Origin: Amoebidium appalachense
Taxonomy: Eukaryota > Ichthyosporea
Length of the DNA stretch: 64,000 nt
Direction: 5' to 3'
Assembly: GCA_963693365.1 (NCBI GenBank)
Contig: CAVNZM010000003.1
Span: 13,516,001-13,580,000, forward strand
A program made the position numbers and the translations under genes. Positions 32,414-44,848 of this stretch are shown here, piece after piece (position 1 is the stretch's first letter; each line of letters opens with the position of its first letter). The notes under the pieces were generated by a model, which saw only the letters and a list, made by a program, of their open reading frames with translations, made no database searches and had not been told where the DNA came from.

Positions 32414-32913
32414 NNNNNNNNNNNNNNNNNNNNNNNNNNNNNNNNNNNNNNNNNNNNNNNNNNNNNNNNNNNNNNNNNNNNNNNNNNNNNNNNNNNNNNN
32501 NNNNNNNNNNNNNNNNNNNNNNNNNNNNNNNNNNNNNNNNNNNNNNNNNNNNNNNNNNNNNNNNNNNNNNNNNNNNNNNNNNNNNNNNNNNNNNNNNNNN
32601 NNNNNNNNNNNNNNNNNNNNNNNNNNNNNNNNNNNNNNNNNNNNNNNNNNNNNNNNNNNNNNNNNNNNNNNNNNNNNNNNNNNNNNNNNNNNNNNNNNNN
32701 NNNNNNNNNNNNNNNNNNNNNNNNNNNNNNNNNNNNNNNNNNNNNNNNNNNNNNNNNNNNNNNNNNNNNNNNNNNNNNNNNNNNNNNNNNNNNNNNNNNN
32801 NNNNNNNNNNNNNNNNNNNNNNNNNNNNNNNNNNNNNNNNNNNNNNNNNNNNNNNNNNNNNNNNNNNNNNNNNNNNNNNNNNNNNNNNNNNNNNNNNNNN
32901 NNNNNNNNNNNNN
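32414..32913. other. assembly gap (500 N)
   Basis: Exactly 500 undetermined bases. The first bases after it (GCAGACTTACGC) correspond to position 10 of the LTR at 33643, so the gap ends inside an LTR copy. Confidence 1.
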
Positions 32914-33334
32914 GCAGACTTACGCTCACTCCACAATATGTGTATGTTAGCTTTACAATTGGTTCCGTGTACACAGACACACGCTGACACTCGATCACCA
33001 CATGCACATCTGCATAGTTGAGGAATGTTGCCAATTGTGTTTTGACTGCAAACGATTGGTTCACTGGTCCCAGAGATCTCTAAATGAAAGTAACCAATCC
33101 GATTAGCGCCTGGCATCCGGATTACATTCCAGACTGCTGCCCCACGGGTATATAAGCCACGTCTCTGCCAGGTGCAGACATGGAGTTAAGTCATGGAGTT
33201 CAGTGATGGAGTAAAGACATGGAGTTCAGTCATGGAGTTCAGTCATGGAGTTAACACACTGAAAGCAGTAAAAAACGGGTCAGCGCCCAAGCGCGCCACG
33301 ACGACCCTAGTCACAGCGGACTCTACTTCCAACA
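32914..33334 (+). repeat. TRIM 5' LTR (first bases in gap)
   Basis: Contains about six copies of a 13-bp unit ATGGAGTTCAGTC (33180-33253), one more than LTR2. Otherwise nearly identical to 33643-34059. Confidence 0.88.
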
Positions 33335-33349
33335 GGGTTATGGGCCCAG
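33335..33349 (+). other. primer-binding site for a half-tRNA (initiator Met)
   Basis: GGGTTATGGGCCCAG starts at the base after the LTR. It is the exact complement of the anticodon arm of eukaryotic initiator tRNA-Met (CTGGGCCCATAACCC), not of a tRNA 3' end. Drosophila copia and yeast Ty5 are known to prime from a tRNA half cut in the anticodon loop. Confidence 0.85.
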
Positions 33350-33630
33350 ACACGACACCGCGGCCTCTAACTTCACGTCCCCTACGACGCCTTGAACGGA
33401 GGAGCCAGAAACCGACTTCTAGGCTGTACCCTACACCCGCGAGCGTATTTCCGTGAAGTAGAGACTTTCGCTTCCACAAACTCCATCCGCAGCAGCCTGC
33501 GACATCAATGTGAACGTCAAGTATTCCACTTCATTGGCGGGGCACGCACCACAGTGGAATGCACACCCCGGTCTACCCTGCAAGCAGCCACACTCACTCT
33601 CTCTTCTCTAGTGGTGTGTACACTTCTCCA

Positions 33631-33642
33631 ATTGGGTAGGGG
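33631..33642 (+). other. TRIM polypurine tract
   Basis: ATTGGGTAGGGG before the LTR2 start. The copia 3' end at 36538-36549 has the nearly identical ATTGAGTAGGGG, which points to that family as the likely helper. Confidence 0.7.
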
Positions 33643-34059
33643 TGTTGGAGTGCAGACTTACGCTCACTCCACAATATGTGTATGTTAGCTTTACAATTGG
33701 TTCCGTGTACACAGACACACGCTGACACTCGATCACCACATGCACATCTGCATAGTTGAGGAATGTTGCCAATTGTGTTTTGACTGCAAACGATTGGTTC
33801 ACTGGTCCCAGAGATCTCTAAATGAAAGTAACCAATCCGATTAGCGCCTGGCATCCGGATTACATTCCAGACTGCTGCCCCACGGGTATATAAGCCACGG
33901 CTCTGCCAGGTGCAGAAATGGAGTTCAGTCATGGAGTTCAGTCATGGAGTTCAGTCATGGAGTTCAGTCATGGAGTTAACACACTGAAAGCAGTAAAAAA
34001 CGGGTCAGCGCCCAAGCGCGCCACGACGACCCTAGTCACAGCGGACTCTACTTCCAACA
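33643..34059 (+). repeat. TRIM 3' LTR
   Basis: 417 bp, TGTTGGAG..CCAACA. Five copies of the 13-bp unit at 33915-33980. The base after it belongs to a DIRS fragment. Confidence 0.88.
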
Positions 34060-35452
34060 GTTCCTACGGGGGGTAGGCCGATGGCAGCTTTCTCACAACA
34101 TCCGACCCCGCTCATCCACCAGGGAACCCCTCCTCCCCTCCCACCTCCGCCTACTCCATGGCCAGTGCCCCACCAAGGCCTCCTCGGCCAATCTCCGGCT
34201 ATGGACGGCCCTCATCGTCGGTTTCTGTGGTCTCCTCCGTTCAGGGGAATTTACCTCCAAGACCCTGACTTCTTTCGACCCGTCCCGTCACGTTAAACAG
34301 AAGGACGTGACCTTCAGCTACACCCCCACCGGTACTTTGTCTCATGCCACCCTCCACCTGCCAACCTCTAAGACGGATGTACAGGCCCGAGGTGTCAACG
34401 TCACCCTAGCTGCCCTGCCCCTCACCCACTTCTCCCCAGCCCATCTCCTCCGGCAGTTCCTGGATACAACGTCCGGTCAACCCGACGACCCCCTCTTCAG
34501 TCTCGGTGGCATCCCCTACACCAAGAGTGCTTTCTCTGCCGATTTCCGTGCCCTCCTCTCCCGGGCAGGCCTCTCACCCTCCCGGTTTGCCGGACACAGC
34601 CTCCGCATCGGGGGGGGCCACAGCACTGGCTGAGGCCGGGGTCGACGACTCCCGGATCAAACAACTCGGCCGGTGGTCCTCCGACTGCTTCCTGATCTAT
34701 ACCCGACTTCGTCCGGCCTCCATTGCTGCCACCACCACACGTGTATTCGCCTCTATTCTTAAGTGAAACCTTTGGAGCAAGCATACTGCTCTCGTGCCGT
34801 GGTTTACAACCATTGCAGGTTCACTTTCGTCCAAGGGGATGTCCCCCTAGAGGCAACACACGTCCCGAAGTAGTTTTTCATAGAGGTTTTATTTGTGGAA
34901 ATTATTGACATAAATATTTTTCTGGGTAAACACGTAGGATGGGTGTTCGATACCAACATAACCATGTAGGCTTCATTTCGTGTTTTAGCAGTTAGCGGTT
35001 GGCTGCCCGCACACGGGCACTTATTAGCCAGTCAAAACATCAGATACCACAGATCACTAGACCGAGTTATGATTGGCTCGGATCAGATTTCACATATCAC
35101 TAGATCGATTTTTGATTGGCTCAGATCGGTAGGCTTAGGTATATAAGCACGACAGTTTTTAGCAGATCAGCAAGCTACAAACACATCTTCTGTGTTTAGC
35201 ATCCACAGCCTTACAGCTATATATTCCTTTTCACCCACCCACCTACACCCACACACAACCCCCATTGATCCACACATACGTGCTGTTTTTTCACGGGGCG
35301 AAGACTTCCCCCGTTTTTTGGGCACATGGACCTCACGGATCAATAAATTGATGACTGGGGGCTTGCCGTGGTTTACAACCATTGCAGGTTCACTTTCGTC
35401 CAAGGGGATGTCCCCCTAGAGGCAACACACGTCCCGAAGTAGTTTTTCATAG
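34060..35452 (+). mobile_element. DIRS-like element copy 4, truncated to YR and terminal repeats
   Basis: Plus-strand copy of the copy 2 subfamily, beginning inside YR (TTCCTACGGGGGGTAGG) and running through B1 (to 34883), A2 (34884-35233), X and B2 (to 35452). gag and pol are absent. The right end (..TTTTTCATAG) abuts a terminal fragment of the 24-kb TIR family, at a different site from copy 2. Confidence 0.9.
34061..34766 (+). pseudogene. YR fragment of DIRS copy 4
   Basis: Covers the catalytic half of the recombinase: LLRSGEF, GHSLRIGG and FLIYTR are all present. Eight G instead of seven after CGCATC (near 34612) shifts the frame between the HxxR box and the Tyr. The first third of the protein is missing. 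Confidence 0.85.
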
Positions 35453-35576
35453 ATACTCGCAATACATTGGCAATGGATAATTGATATTACTTCAGTATTA
35501 ATCTGGTATTTTTACGATATTGGCAATAGATAATAGCCTCACAATATTGGCAATACCGCCGGGAAGTTTGCTGATG
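35453..35576 (+). mobile_element. right terminus of a second copy of the 24-kb TIR family
   Basis: 124 bp nearly identical to 24286-24409 (CTCGCAATACATTGGCAATG.. to GGGAAGTTTGCTGATG). It ends inside a copia RNase H frame (next codons GTG GCT ACC AGA). The left part of this copy is not in the window. Confidence 0.85.
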
Positions 35577-36365
35577 TGGCTACCAGAGTTGTAAGCTACC
35601 TGCTGGCCACCATCGACCTGGGTATTGTCTACCGTCCCGGCCCCCCCACCCTTGTTGGCTACTCCGACTCCGACTACGCCGAGGACCGCGACACCCGGCG
35701 CTCCACCACGGGCTATGTCTTCTTCATCAACTCCTCCCCTGTGTCCTGGGTGTCTCGGCTCCAGTCCATCACCACCCACAGCTCCACTGAGGCTGAATTT
35801 GTGGCCATGTCTGCTGCTACGAACGAGGCCCTATGGCTCAACTATGGGAGAAAATGTAAAGTTTACATTTTGGGTCGGCTCGTATGGTCCTCCCAGCGGA
35901 CTATGAGAGTCCGCCTGGACTCTGAGAGTCCTGTCTTTTTTAACCTTCTACACGCACGTGCAGCCCCCGTTCGGGAAATTTCATGAAAAATCTTGCTTTA
36001 TCAATATTCTTATGCCGGTAAAACACCCCTGTTGTGACGTCACAACCAAAAATGTAAACTTTACAATTTCTCCCATTGTCTGTTTTAATCAGATGGACGA
36101 CCTGGGCATTAATCCTATCGATGAGCCCACCCCGGTGCCCATCCATGGGGACAATGAGTCTGCCCGGGCCCTGCTGGACACCCTGGGGGTTAAGCCCAAG
36201 ACCAAGCACATCGACGTCCGCTACTGCTCCGTCAACGAACATCACCTGCTGGGCAACATCACTGTGGTCCCGGTGGCTTCTGCTGACAACAAGGCCGACA
36301 TGTTCACCAAGGCCCTGTCTGCCTCTTTCTTCACCAAGGCCGTGGGGATGCTCAACATGTGCTGA
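35577..36365 (+). pseudogene. copia family C RNase H, split by a MITE
   Basis: First part (35577-35844): VVSYLLATIDLGIVYRPGPP, YSDSDYAED (catalytic Asp), STTGYVFFINSSPVSW, STEAEF (Glu) and ALWLN, the classic copia RNase H order. The frame is then broken by 231 bp and resumes in another frame with DLGINPIDEPTPVPIHGDNES (Asp), KPKTKHIDVRY and DMFTKAL, ending at TGA 36363. It differs clearly from family A at 59069-59500. Confidence 0.88.
35845..36075. mobile_element. 231-bp MITE with 27-bp terminal inverted repeats
   Basis: The left end starts TGGGAGAAAATGTAAAGTTT. The right end, reversed, starts TGGGAGAAATTGTAAAGTTT and matches over 27 bp with one mismatch. The interior has no frame. It interrupts the copia RNase H. 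A target duplication is not clear (AT at best). Superfamily unknown. Confidence 0.82.
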
Positions 36366-36537
36366 GCACCCGTCATCAACCAACTGCGCCCTCATACTTC
36401 AGGGGGGGAGAGAGTTGCATCCGACTGTGCAACTACGTGTACCATACTAAAATTGAGTAGGGGAATCTTTATTGTCTGTATTTTGTGCACCTGAAGCACT
36501 CGAGCTCAGTTGCATTAATTCATACCACAATTATCCA

Positions 36538-37150
36538 ATTGAGTAGGGGTGTTGGAGTACACTGGTACTCCCGGCTAGCAATGTCTGTTAGAGAAAGTTT
36601 CTGAGCAATTGAATAATTGTTTCAACACTCACTCGAGTGCATAGAGCTTTTGTTTACGGTCATATTCATATATGGTAGTTATATGTTTGAGCCAAAACTG
36701 TACCAGTGACGAGCTTCACTAGCAACGTGCTAATTGTGCTCATTAATTAATATTCCCGGTTCAGATGATGTCATGTCTATATTTGCCACAGGATTCTATT
36801 CTTAGAGTGGTAGTGTGCTTTATTCCCGGATATTCTCAGAATATTTTTAGTTGTGTGAAGTAATATTTACGTTTAACTGCAATTGGTGTGTTAAACACGT
36901 TTATTTGTGTGCTTTAGTGCAAGTTAACTAGCCACTCAACGTGCACGGTTAACTTTTATATCTTTAACGACTTGTTTTCATTGTGCTCTCTTTTCGGCCA
37001 TGCTGTACATGGCCCACCACCAGGGTGCACACGAGGCCACCATGAGGTGGCCAACGACTATATAAAGCAGTGCCTCCCATGTCACAAACATGGGAAGCAG
37101 AACGTTTGATTTACACTTTTCTACTGTCGTTTTCAGTGCACAAAACACAT
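36538..37150 (+). mobile_element. polypurine tract and LTR of copia family C/D
   Basis: ATTGAGTAGGGG (36538-36549) then TGTTGGAGTACAC. A TATA box ACTATATAAAGCAG lies at 37059. The LTR's 3' border is uncertain (perhaps ..CACAAAACACA near 37151). A copia 3' end lies upstream and a gag-like start lies downstream, so one LTR serves both sides. 36366-36537 is 3' UTR with a second, weaker GAGTAGGGG at 36455. Confidence 0.6.
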
Positions 37151-37178
37151 AGACTAGTTACCCATCATACACGACACT

Positions 37179-37480
37179 ATGTCTGACAACTTACAGTTGC
37201 AGCAACTAGTCCAACTACTGGAGCAGAGGTTGGCCTCACAAGATGCAATCATTTCTGACTTACAGAAGGAACAACGTGCACTAGAACTAGCTTCTATGAA
37301 CACAATGTCCAACACCCCCCCCCCTCCCCACCTCTTCCCGTCCGTCCCTTTCCCTCCCATCCCCTACTAACACAACACACACGGGCACACACCATTCTCT
37401 ACCGCCCGGCTACCAAGCTGCCCTTCAACTTTAAGGCATCACAGCCACCCACTGACACAGGCACGGTGCACACAGGTGTA
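37179..37480 (+). pseudogene. putative copia gag N-terminus
   Basis: ATG shortly after the LTR opens a frame with a strong coiled coil (QLQQLVQLLEQRLASQDAI) and a Pro-rich end, stopping at 37370. In another frame 37408-37480 reads YRPATKLPFNFKASQPP, which looks coding, so an indel is likely. The rest is replaced by (GT)n and unassigned sequence. Family assignment is weak. Confidence 0.4.
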
Positions 37481-38157
37481 GAGGGGCGTGTTTTTGGTGT
37501 GTGTGTGTGTGTGTGTGTGTACGTGTGAGTGATAGTGTGTGTAGTAAAGTAAGAAAAAATTAGCATGTATTTCTATGGATAACGTATGGTATTAAGACGT
37601 GCATGAATGTTTAGGCAAGGCTTGGGTACACATTATTATCGTTTCATTATAAAGCCATGAATGCATGCAAAGGAGAGGCATGTCCAAAGTGCAAAACTCA
37701 CTGGCCTGAAAATGCCTGTATGGGCTCGAATACATGCATACTCAAACACAAACACCATAAAAAGACTCCTTCCCGATGCAAGAATGAAAGCCATGTGTGT
37801 TGAAAAAAAAAAGGAAAGGAGTCAATGAAGAGAAAAGATGAACAGCAGTCCTAAACGAAGATCAAACACTGGCCTTGCAGGCGTGCCAGTACAGCGCGAG
37901 GGCAGGAAGAGGGTGGAGAGGCGAAGAGGGAGGGAAGGAGGCTGCGGACTTCAGAGTAGGGGCGGGAGGGGGCCGGGGGGGGGGGGGGGGGGGGGGGGGG
38001 TAAAACTAACCTGCCTGTTGTGGCAAGGAGTGCACACGTCCAGAATGTTTCGCCGCCATTTTTATTTAAAAAAAAACATTGAAGGTAGCACGGTTCGAAT
38101 TGAACGCAGAAGTAGAGTGATTAAAAAAGGGTGTAAAAAAAAACACACCACGTCTTA
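37481..38157. other. gene-free spacer with (GT)n and poly-G
   Basis: GT repeat at 37497-37521 and poly-G at 37976-38000; nothing else recognised. Confidence 0.5.
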
Positions 38158-38682
38158 GGAGGTTGCAAGCTACTTTTGGGTTTTTGGAACGTTTGTTTGA
38201 AATAATGCCTTTTTATTTTTGCATTCAATTAAAAATACATGGTCATACACATCTTACAAGTATGATTTGTTTTTGTCAAGTTTCATACTTTAGAATGATT
38301 ACTGAATGAGTAAAAAAATATAAACTACGTTTAACCTCTTTTTGGCTTATCTCAAGAAGCTTGCTCAGATTACCCTTGACCTTATTAAGGTTTGTGCCGT
38401 TCCCTTTTCCAAGAAAAGGCTTGGTCTCGCGAATTTTCCCAAATAAGTATTTTCAAATTTTACTGGATCGACCCATTGCACACAATTTTCAGGTTATTCG
38501 TCGCCACAGCGGGCCTCGAGAACGCACGAAGTGATCCATGGCTTGAATTTAAAATCTCAACAGAAATCTTGTTAACCCATTCATTCTCATCCTCATGAAT
38601 AAAGACCGGCTGCAGCCGATCTCCTCAAGCTGGCTCCCTGGCCTCGGCTTCTGGGCACCACCAGTGAACCCAAATGATTCTC

Positions 38683-39070
38683 TCATGGGGGAGAGCAATT
38701 GCGTTCTCCATATGAATAACCTTTGCAAACACAAAATTCCCCAATGTACTTCTCAACTGTCTCACTGTCTTTTGTGTCCCAACAATGTACCAACACAAAA
38801 TCCCCTTCAGAAGGGGTGCTTGGATTAGTAAACTTTACATATCTACGTCGCTCTCTTCTCCCATCTGCACCAATCCACGGTATATCTTCGTCAAGCCCGT
38901 CTGCAATGTTTGGATCCTTCTTCGGAGTCGAAGTGGCCGATTTGGAGTTCCAATGCACGTTGGGGATCTCGGACTTGGCCTGGTCCATTGAGTCGATGAT
39001 AACGCTGATGTACTTGTGCGGCTCCCGGATAGCAGCAGTTCGGTGCTGATAATAGCTCTCCCTCTCCCCC
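38683..39070 (-). pseudogene. exon of a 'IID-MDQAK' transposon-type protein
   Basis: After a good acceptor (CCTTTCCTTTGCAG, 39084-39071) the frame reads GERESYYQHRTAAIREPHKYISVIIDSMDQAKSEIPN in two overlapping pieces: ERESYYQHR..KYISVII and IIDSMDQAKSEIPN. I recall the core (YxSxIIDxMDQxK) from uncharacterised, often multi-copy proteins of cnidarians and other animals, thought to be transposon-derived. No catalytic assignment is made. The C-terminal part (YVKFTNPSTPSEGDFVLVHC) ends at a stop near 38683, with hints of a frameshift near 38720. Phase at the acceptor depends on a G run. Confidence 0.5.
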
Positions 39071-39098
39071 CTGCAAAGGAAAGGCATGTTAGGAAGAC

Positions 39099-39217
39099 TT
39101 CTAGTGACAACTAGAACAACAACTGTAAACTTCTGACCCTTCTAGTTGCAACTAGAAATCCGGGGCTCGGTGCGACTGTAATCTTCTGACCGGATTTCTA
39201 GTCTCAACTAGAAATCC
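39099..39217. repeat. three palindromes with ACTAGAA arms (left copy)
   Basis: 39099-39116 (TTCTAGT-gaca-ACTAGAA), 39140-39157 (perfect TTCTAGTTGCAACTAGAA) and 39192-39217 (11-bp arms GGATTTCTAGT/ACTAGAAATCC, loop CTCA). Arms are constant and the 4-nt centre varies. TGACGTCA-like boxes follow at 39218-39237. Confidence 0.85.
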
Positions 39218-39220
39218 GTG

Positions 39221-42403
<3,183 letters not shown>

Positions 42404-43060
42404 CTATGAAAACTACTCCGGGACGTGTGTTGCCTCTAGGGGGACATCCCCTTGGACGAAAGTGAACCTGCAATGGTTGTAAACCACGGCAAGCCCCCAG
42501 TCATCAATTTATTGATCCGTGAGGTCCTTGTGCCCAAAAAACGGGGGAAGTCTTCGCCCCGTGAAAAAACAGCACGTATGTGGGGATCAATGGGGGTTGA
42601 GTGTAGGGTGTAGGTGGGTGGGTGAAAAAGAAAATATAGCTGTAAAGCTGTAGGTGCTAAACACAGAGGATGTGTTGTTGCTTGCTGATCTGCTAAAGAC
42701 TGTCGTGCTTATATACCTAAGGCTGCCGAACTGAGCCAATCAAAACCGATCTAGTGTTATGTGAAATCTTATCCTGAGCCAATCAAACTCGGTCTAGTGA
42801 TCTGTGGAATCTGATGTTTTGATCGGCTAATAGGTGCCCGTATGCGGGCAGCCGAACGCGAACTGCTAAAACATGAAACGAAGCCTGTTGATATCGGACA
42901 CCCATCCTACGTGTTTACCCAGAAAAATATTTATGTCAATAATTTCCACAAATAAAACCTCTATGAAAACTACTCCGGGACGTGTGTTGCCTCTAGGGGG
43001 ACATCCCCTTGGACGAAAGTGAACCTGCAATGGTTGTAAACCACGGCACGAGAGCAGTAT
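42404..43060 (-). repeat. B2, X, A2 and B1 repeats of DIRS copy 3
   Basis: B2 42404-42488, X to 42622, A2 42623-42960, B1 from 42961. Same arrangement as in copies 1 and 2. Confidence 0.85.
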
Positions 43061-43076
43061 GCTTGCTCCAAAGGTT

Positions 43077-44108
43077 TCACTTAAGAATAGAGGCGAATAC
43101 ACGTGTGGTAGTGGCAGCAATGGAGGCCGGACGAAGTCGGGTATAGAGCAGGAAACAGTCGGAGGACCACCTGCCGAGTTGTTTGATCCGGGAGTCGTCG
43201 ACCCCGGCCTCAGCCAGTTCTGTGGCCCCCCCGATGCGGAGGCTGTGTCCGGCAAACCGGGACGGTGAGAGGCCTGCCCGGGAGAGGAGGGCACGGAAGT
43301 CGGCAGAGAAAGCACTCTTGGTGTAGGGGATGCCACCGAGACTGAAGAGGGGGTCGTTGGGTTGACCGGACGTTGTATCCAGGAACTGCCGGAGGAGATG
43401 GGCTGGGGAGAAGTGGGTGAGGGGCAGGGCAGCTAGAGTGACGTTGACACCTCGGGCCTGTACATCCGTCTTAGAGGTTGGCAGGTGGAGGGTGGCATGG
43501 GACAAAGTACCGGTGGGGGTGTAGGTGAAGGTCACGTCTTTCCGTTTAACGTGACGGGACGGGTCAAAGGAAGTCAGGGTTTTGGAGGTAAATTCCCCCG
43601 AACGGAGGAGACCACAGAAACCGACGATGAGGGCCGTCCATAGCCGGAGATTGGCCGAGGAGGCCTTGGTGGGGCACTGGCCATGGAGTAGGCTAAGGTG
43701 GGAGGGCAGGAGGGGCTCCCTGGTGGATGATCGGGGTCGGATGTTGTGAGAAAGCTGCCATCTGCCCACCCCTCGGAAGAACCAGGCCAGAGACTTGTCG
43801 TGGGGGTAGGGAGCAGGGAGGCCCATGTCGAGGTGGAGTCTGGTGATGGCTGAATTGTAGCCGGCCAAGGAAGAGGCCTGTACCCCTCGTTGGGCACACC
43901 AGGCGAGAAAAAGCTGCACGGTGTGGGGGGAGGCCGGGAGGGAGGACCCGGCGGAGGATTGCAGCCGAGATGCCACACAAAAATCGATGAACACTTTTTG
44001 TACCCTGGAGTAAAAGGCCCGAGAGTCGAGGTTGAGACTCAGGGCCTGGCATTCCTGCAGGGTAGTGGTGGCACGAAGCAGCTCGGCCGGAGCAAAGTGG
44101 GGGGCCAA
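43077..44108 (-). CDS. DIRS tyrosine recombinase, intact (copy 3)
   Basis: 343 residues, no frameshift, with Arg169, His288/Arg291 and Tyr322 all present (LLRSGEF, GHSLRIGG, FLLYTR). It differs from copy 2 by scattered substitutions such as GGATE for GGATA. It could supply integrase activity even though this copy cannot make RT. The start is again TTG in a frame open to the poly-C tract. Confidence 0.9.
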   Translation of the reverse strand: MAPHFAPAELLRATTTLQECQALSLNLDSRAFYSRVQKVFIDFCVASRLQSSAGSSLPASPHTVQLFLAWCAQRGVQASSLAGYNSAITRLHLDMGLPAPYPHDKSLAWFFRGVGRWQLSHNIRPRSSTREPLLPSHLSLLHGQCPTKASSANLRLWTALIVGFCGLLRSGEFTSKTLTSFDPSRHVKRKDVTFTYTPTGTLSHATLHLPTSKTDVQARGVNVTLAALPLTHFSPAHLLRQFLDTTSGQPNDPLFSLGGIPYTKSAFSADFRALLSRAGLSPSRFAGHSLRIGGATELAEAGVDDSRIKQLGRWSSDCFLLYTRLRPASIAATTTRVFASILK

Positions 44109-44140
44109 TCGGCCAGCGTTGCTCCGGAAGGGGGAGATCT

Positions 44141-44167
44141 GGGGGGGGGGGGGGGGGGGGGGGGGGG
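44141..44167 (-). repeat. poly-C tract between pol remnant and YR (copy 3)
   Basis: 27 nt. The RT/RNase H stop that precedes it in copies 1 and 2 is mutated here (TAA to TCA), so the pol frame runs through the tract as polyproline. Confidence 0.88.
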
Positions 44168-44435
44168 TGAGCCCAGGGGAAGGGATAGGAACTTGTGGAC
44201 CCAGAAGGGGAAGGGGCAGGGCTCCGGTTGCAGGTAAGGTCGGAGTCGTCGGGTCCGGGGAAGTTGGTTACGGAGGAGCTGCGCGGCGAATGATTGGGCT
44301 GGGTAGGGGGGCCAGCAGCTCCCGGAGGCGGGAGGTGTCAACGTGGTGCTGGGGCAGCGGGCGGGCCACCGGGGCTGAGCCTCGGGGGAAGGGGTGGTTA
44401 GCAAGGGTGGGGCACCCTCGGGGAGATCCCGGCAT

Positions 44436-44473
<38 letters not shown>

Positions 44474-44582
44474 GGCCCCGGGGGGTTAGAGTAGGGCAGC
44501 TGGGCCGGAGGGAGGGTTTGCAGGGAGGGCAGCGGGGGCCTGTGCAGGGGATGCCCGAGCACGCGCGGGTGTGGGCGTACAC
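44168..44582 (-). pseudogene. pol remnant of DIRS copy 3
   Basis: Keeps the Pro-rich N-terminus with the poly-C tract at 44437-44470 and a short stretch to the FAAQLLR region. It then jumps to the RNase H tail (NQLPRTRRLRPYLQPEP..). No RT or RNase H catalytic motif remains. The join near 44270-44273 shows little or no microhomology. Confidence 0.85.
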
Positions 44583-44848
44583 AGAGTTAGAAGAAGGGAG
44601 GGAGCGCTAGGTGAGTGTAAGGGGGGGAGGCTCGTGGGATGGGGGGGGAGTAAAATTATGTGCAGTGGCCAGAATAACGTCTCTGTGTAGGGACATTTAT
44701 TCTTGGCGCGCGCGGGCGCCGTAGTTGGCCTGCGAAAAATGTTACTCAGCCCTAGTGCCCCGTTTTTCCCGAGCTCCGTGTCCTTGGACCCGTGTAACCT
44801 AGCTCCTAGCCCCTATGTTCTATCTGTGGGTGTGGGTGTGCGCGTAGA

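Larger units (their letters stand above)
32914..34059 (+). mobile_element. TRIM: miniature non-autonomous copia-type LTR element
   Basis: Two direct LTRs of about 417-430 bp flank only about 308 bp of internal DNA with no coding frame. The LTRs begin TGTTGGAGTGCAGAC and end ACTTCCAACA. A primer-binding site directly follows LTR1 and a polypurine tract directly precedes LTR2. The first nine bases of LTR1 lie in the assembly gap. A TATA box (GGGTATATAAGCCACG) is in both LTRs (33147 and 33883). Size and content fit terminal-repeat retrotransposons in miniature, which depend on proteins from a full copia relative. Confidence 0.85.
38158..39217 (-). mobile_element. fragment of an undescribed DNA transposon family (left copy)
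   Basis: The left end GGAGGTTGCAAGCTACTTTTG.. (38158-38180) matches the reverse complement of 57541-57563 at 21 of 23 bases. Inside are an exon encoding a conserved transposon-type protein (minus strand) and, upstream of it in gene direction, three TTCTAGT/ACTAGAA palindromes. The second copy is at about 50670-57563. Confidence 0.5.

Noticed and set aside
35498-36450. Complete copia element at the TIR terminus
   Set aside because: Only RNase H, 3' UTR and LTR are present; gag, integrase and RT are absent to the left, where DIRS and TIR sequence lie.
39099-39217. ACTAGAA palindromes as bacterial-type terminators or tRNA remnants
   Set aside because: No T-run follows and no cloverleaf can be drawn; two loci share them in the same element context.
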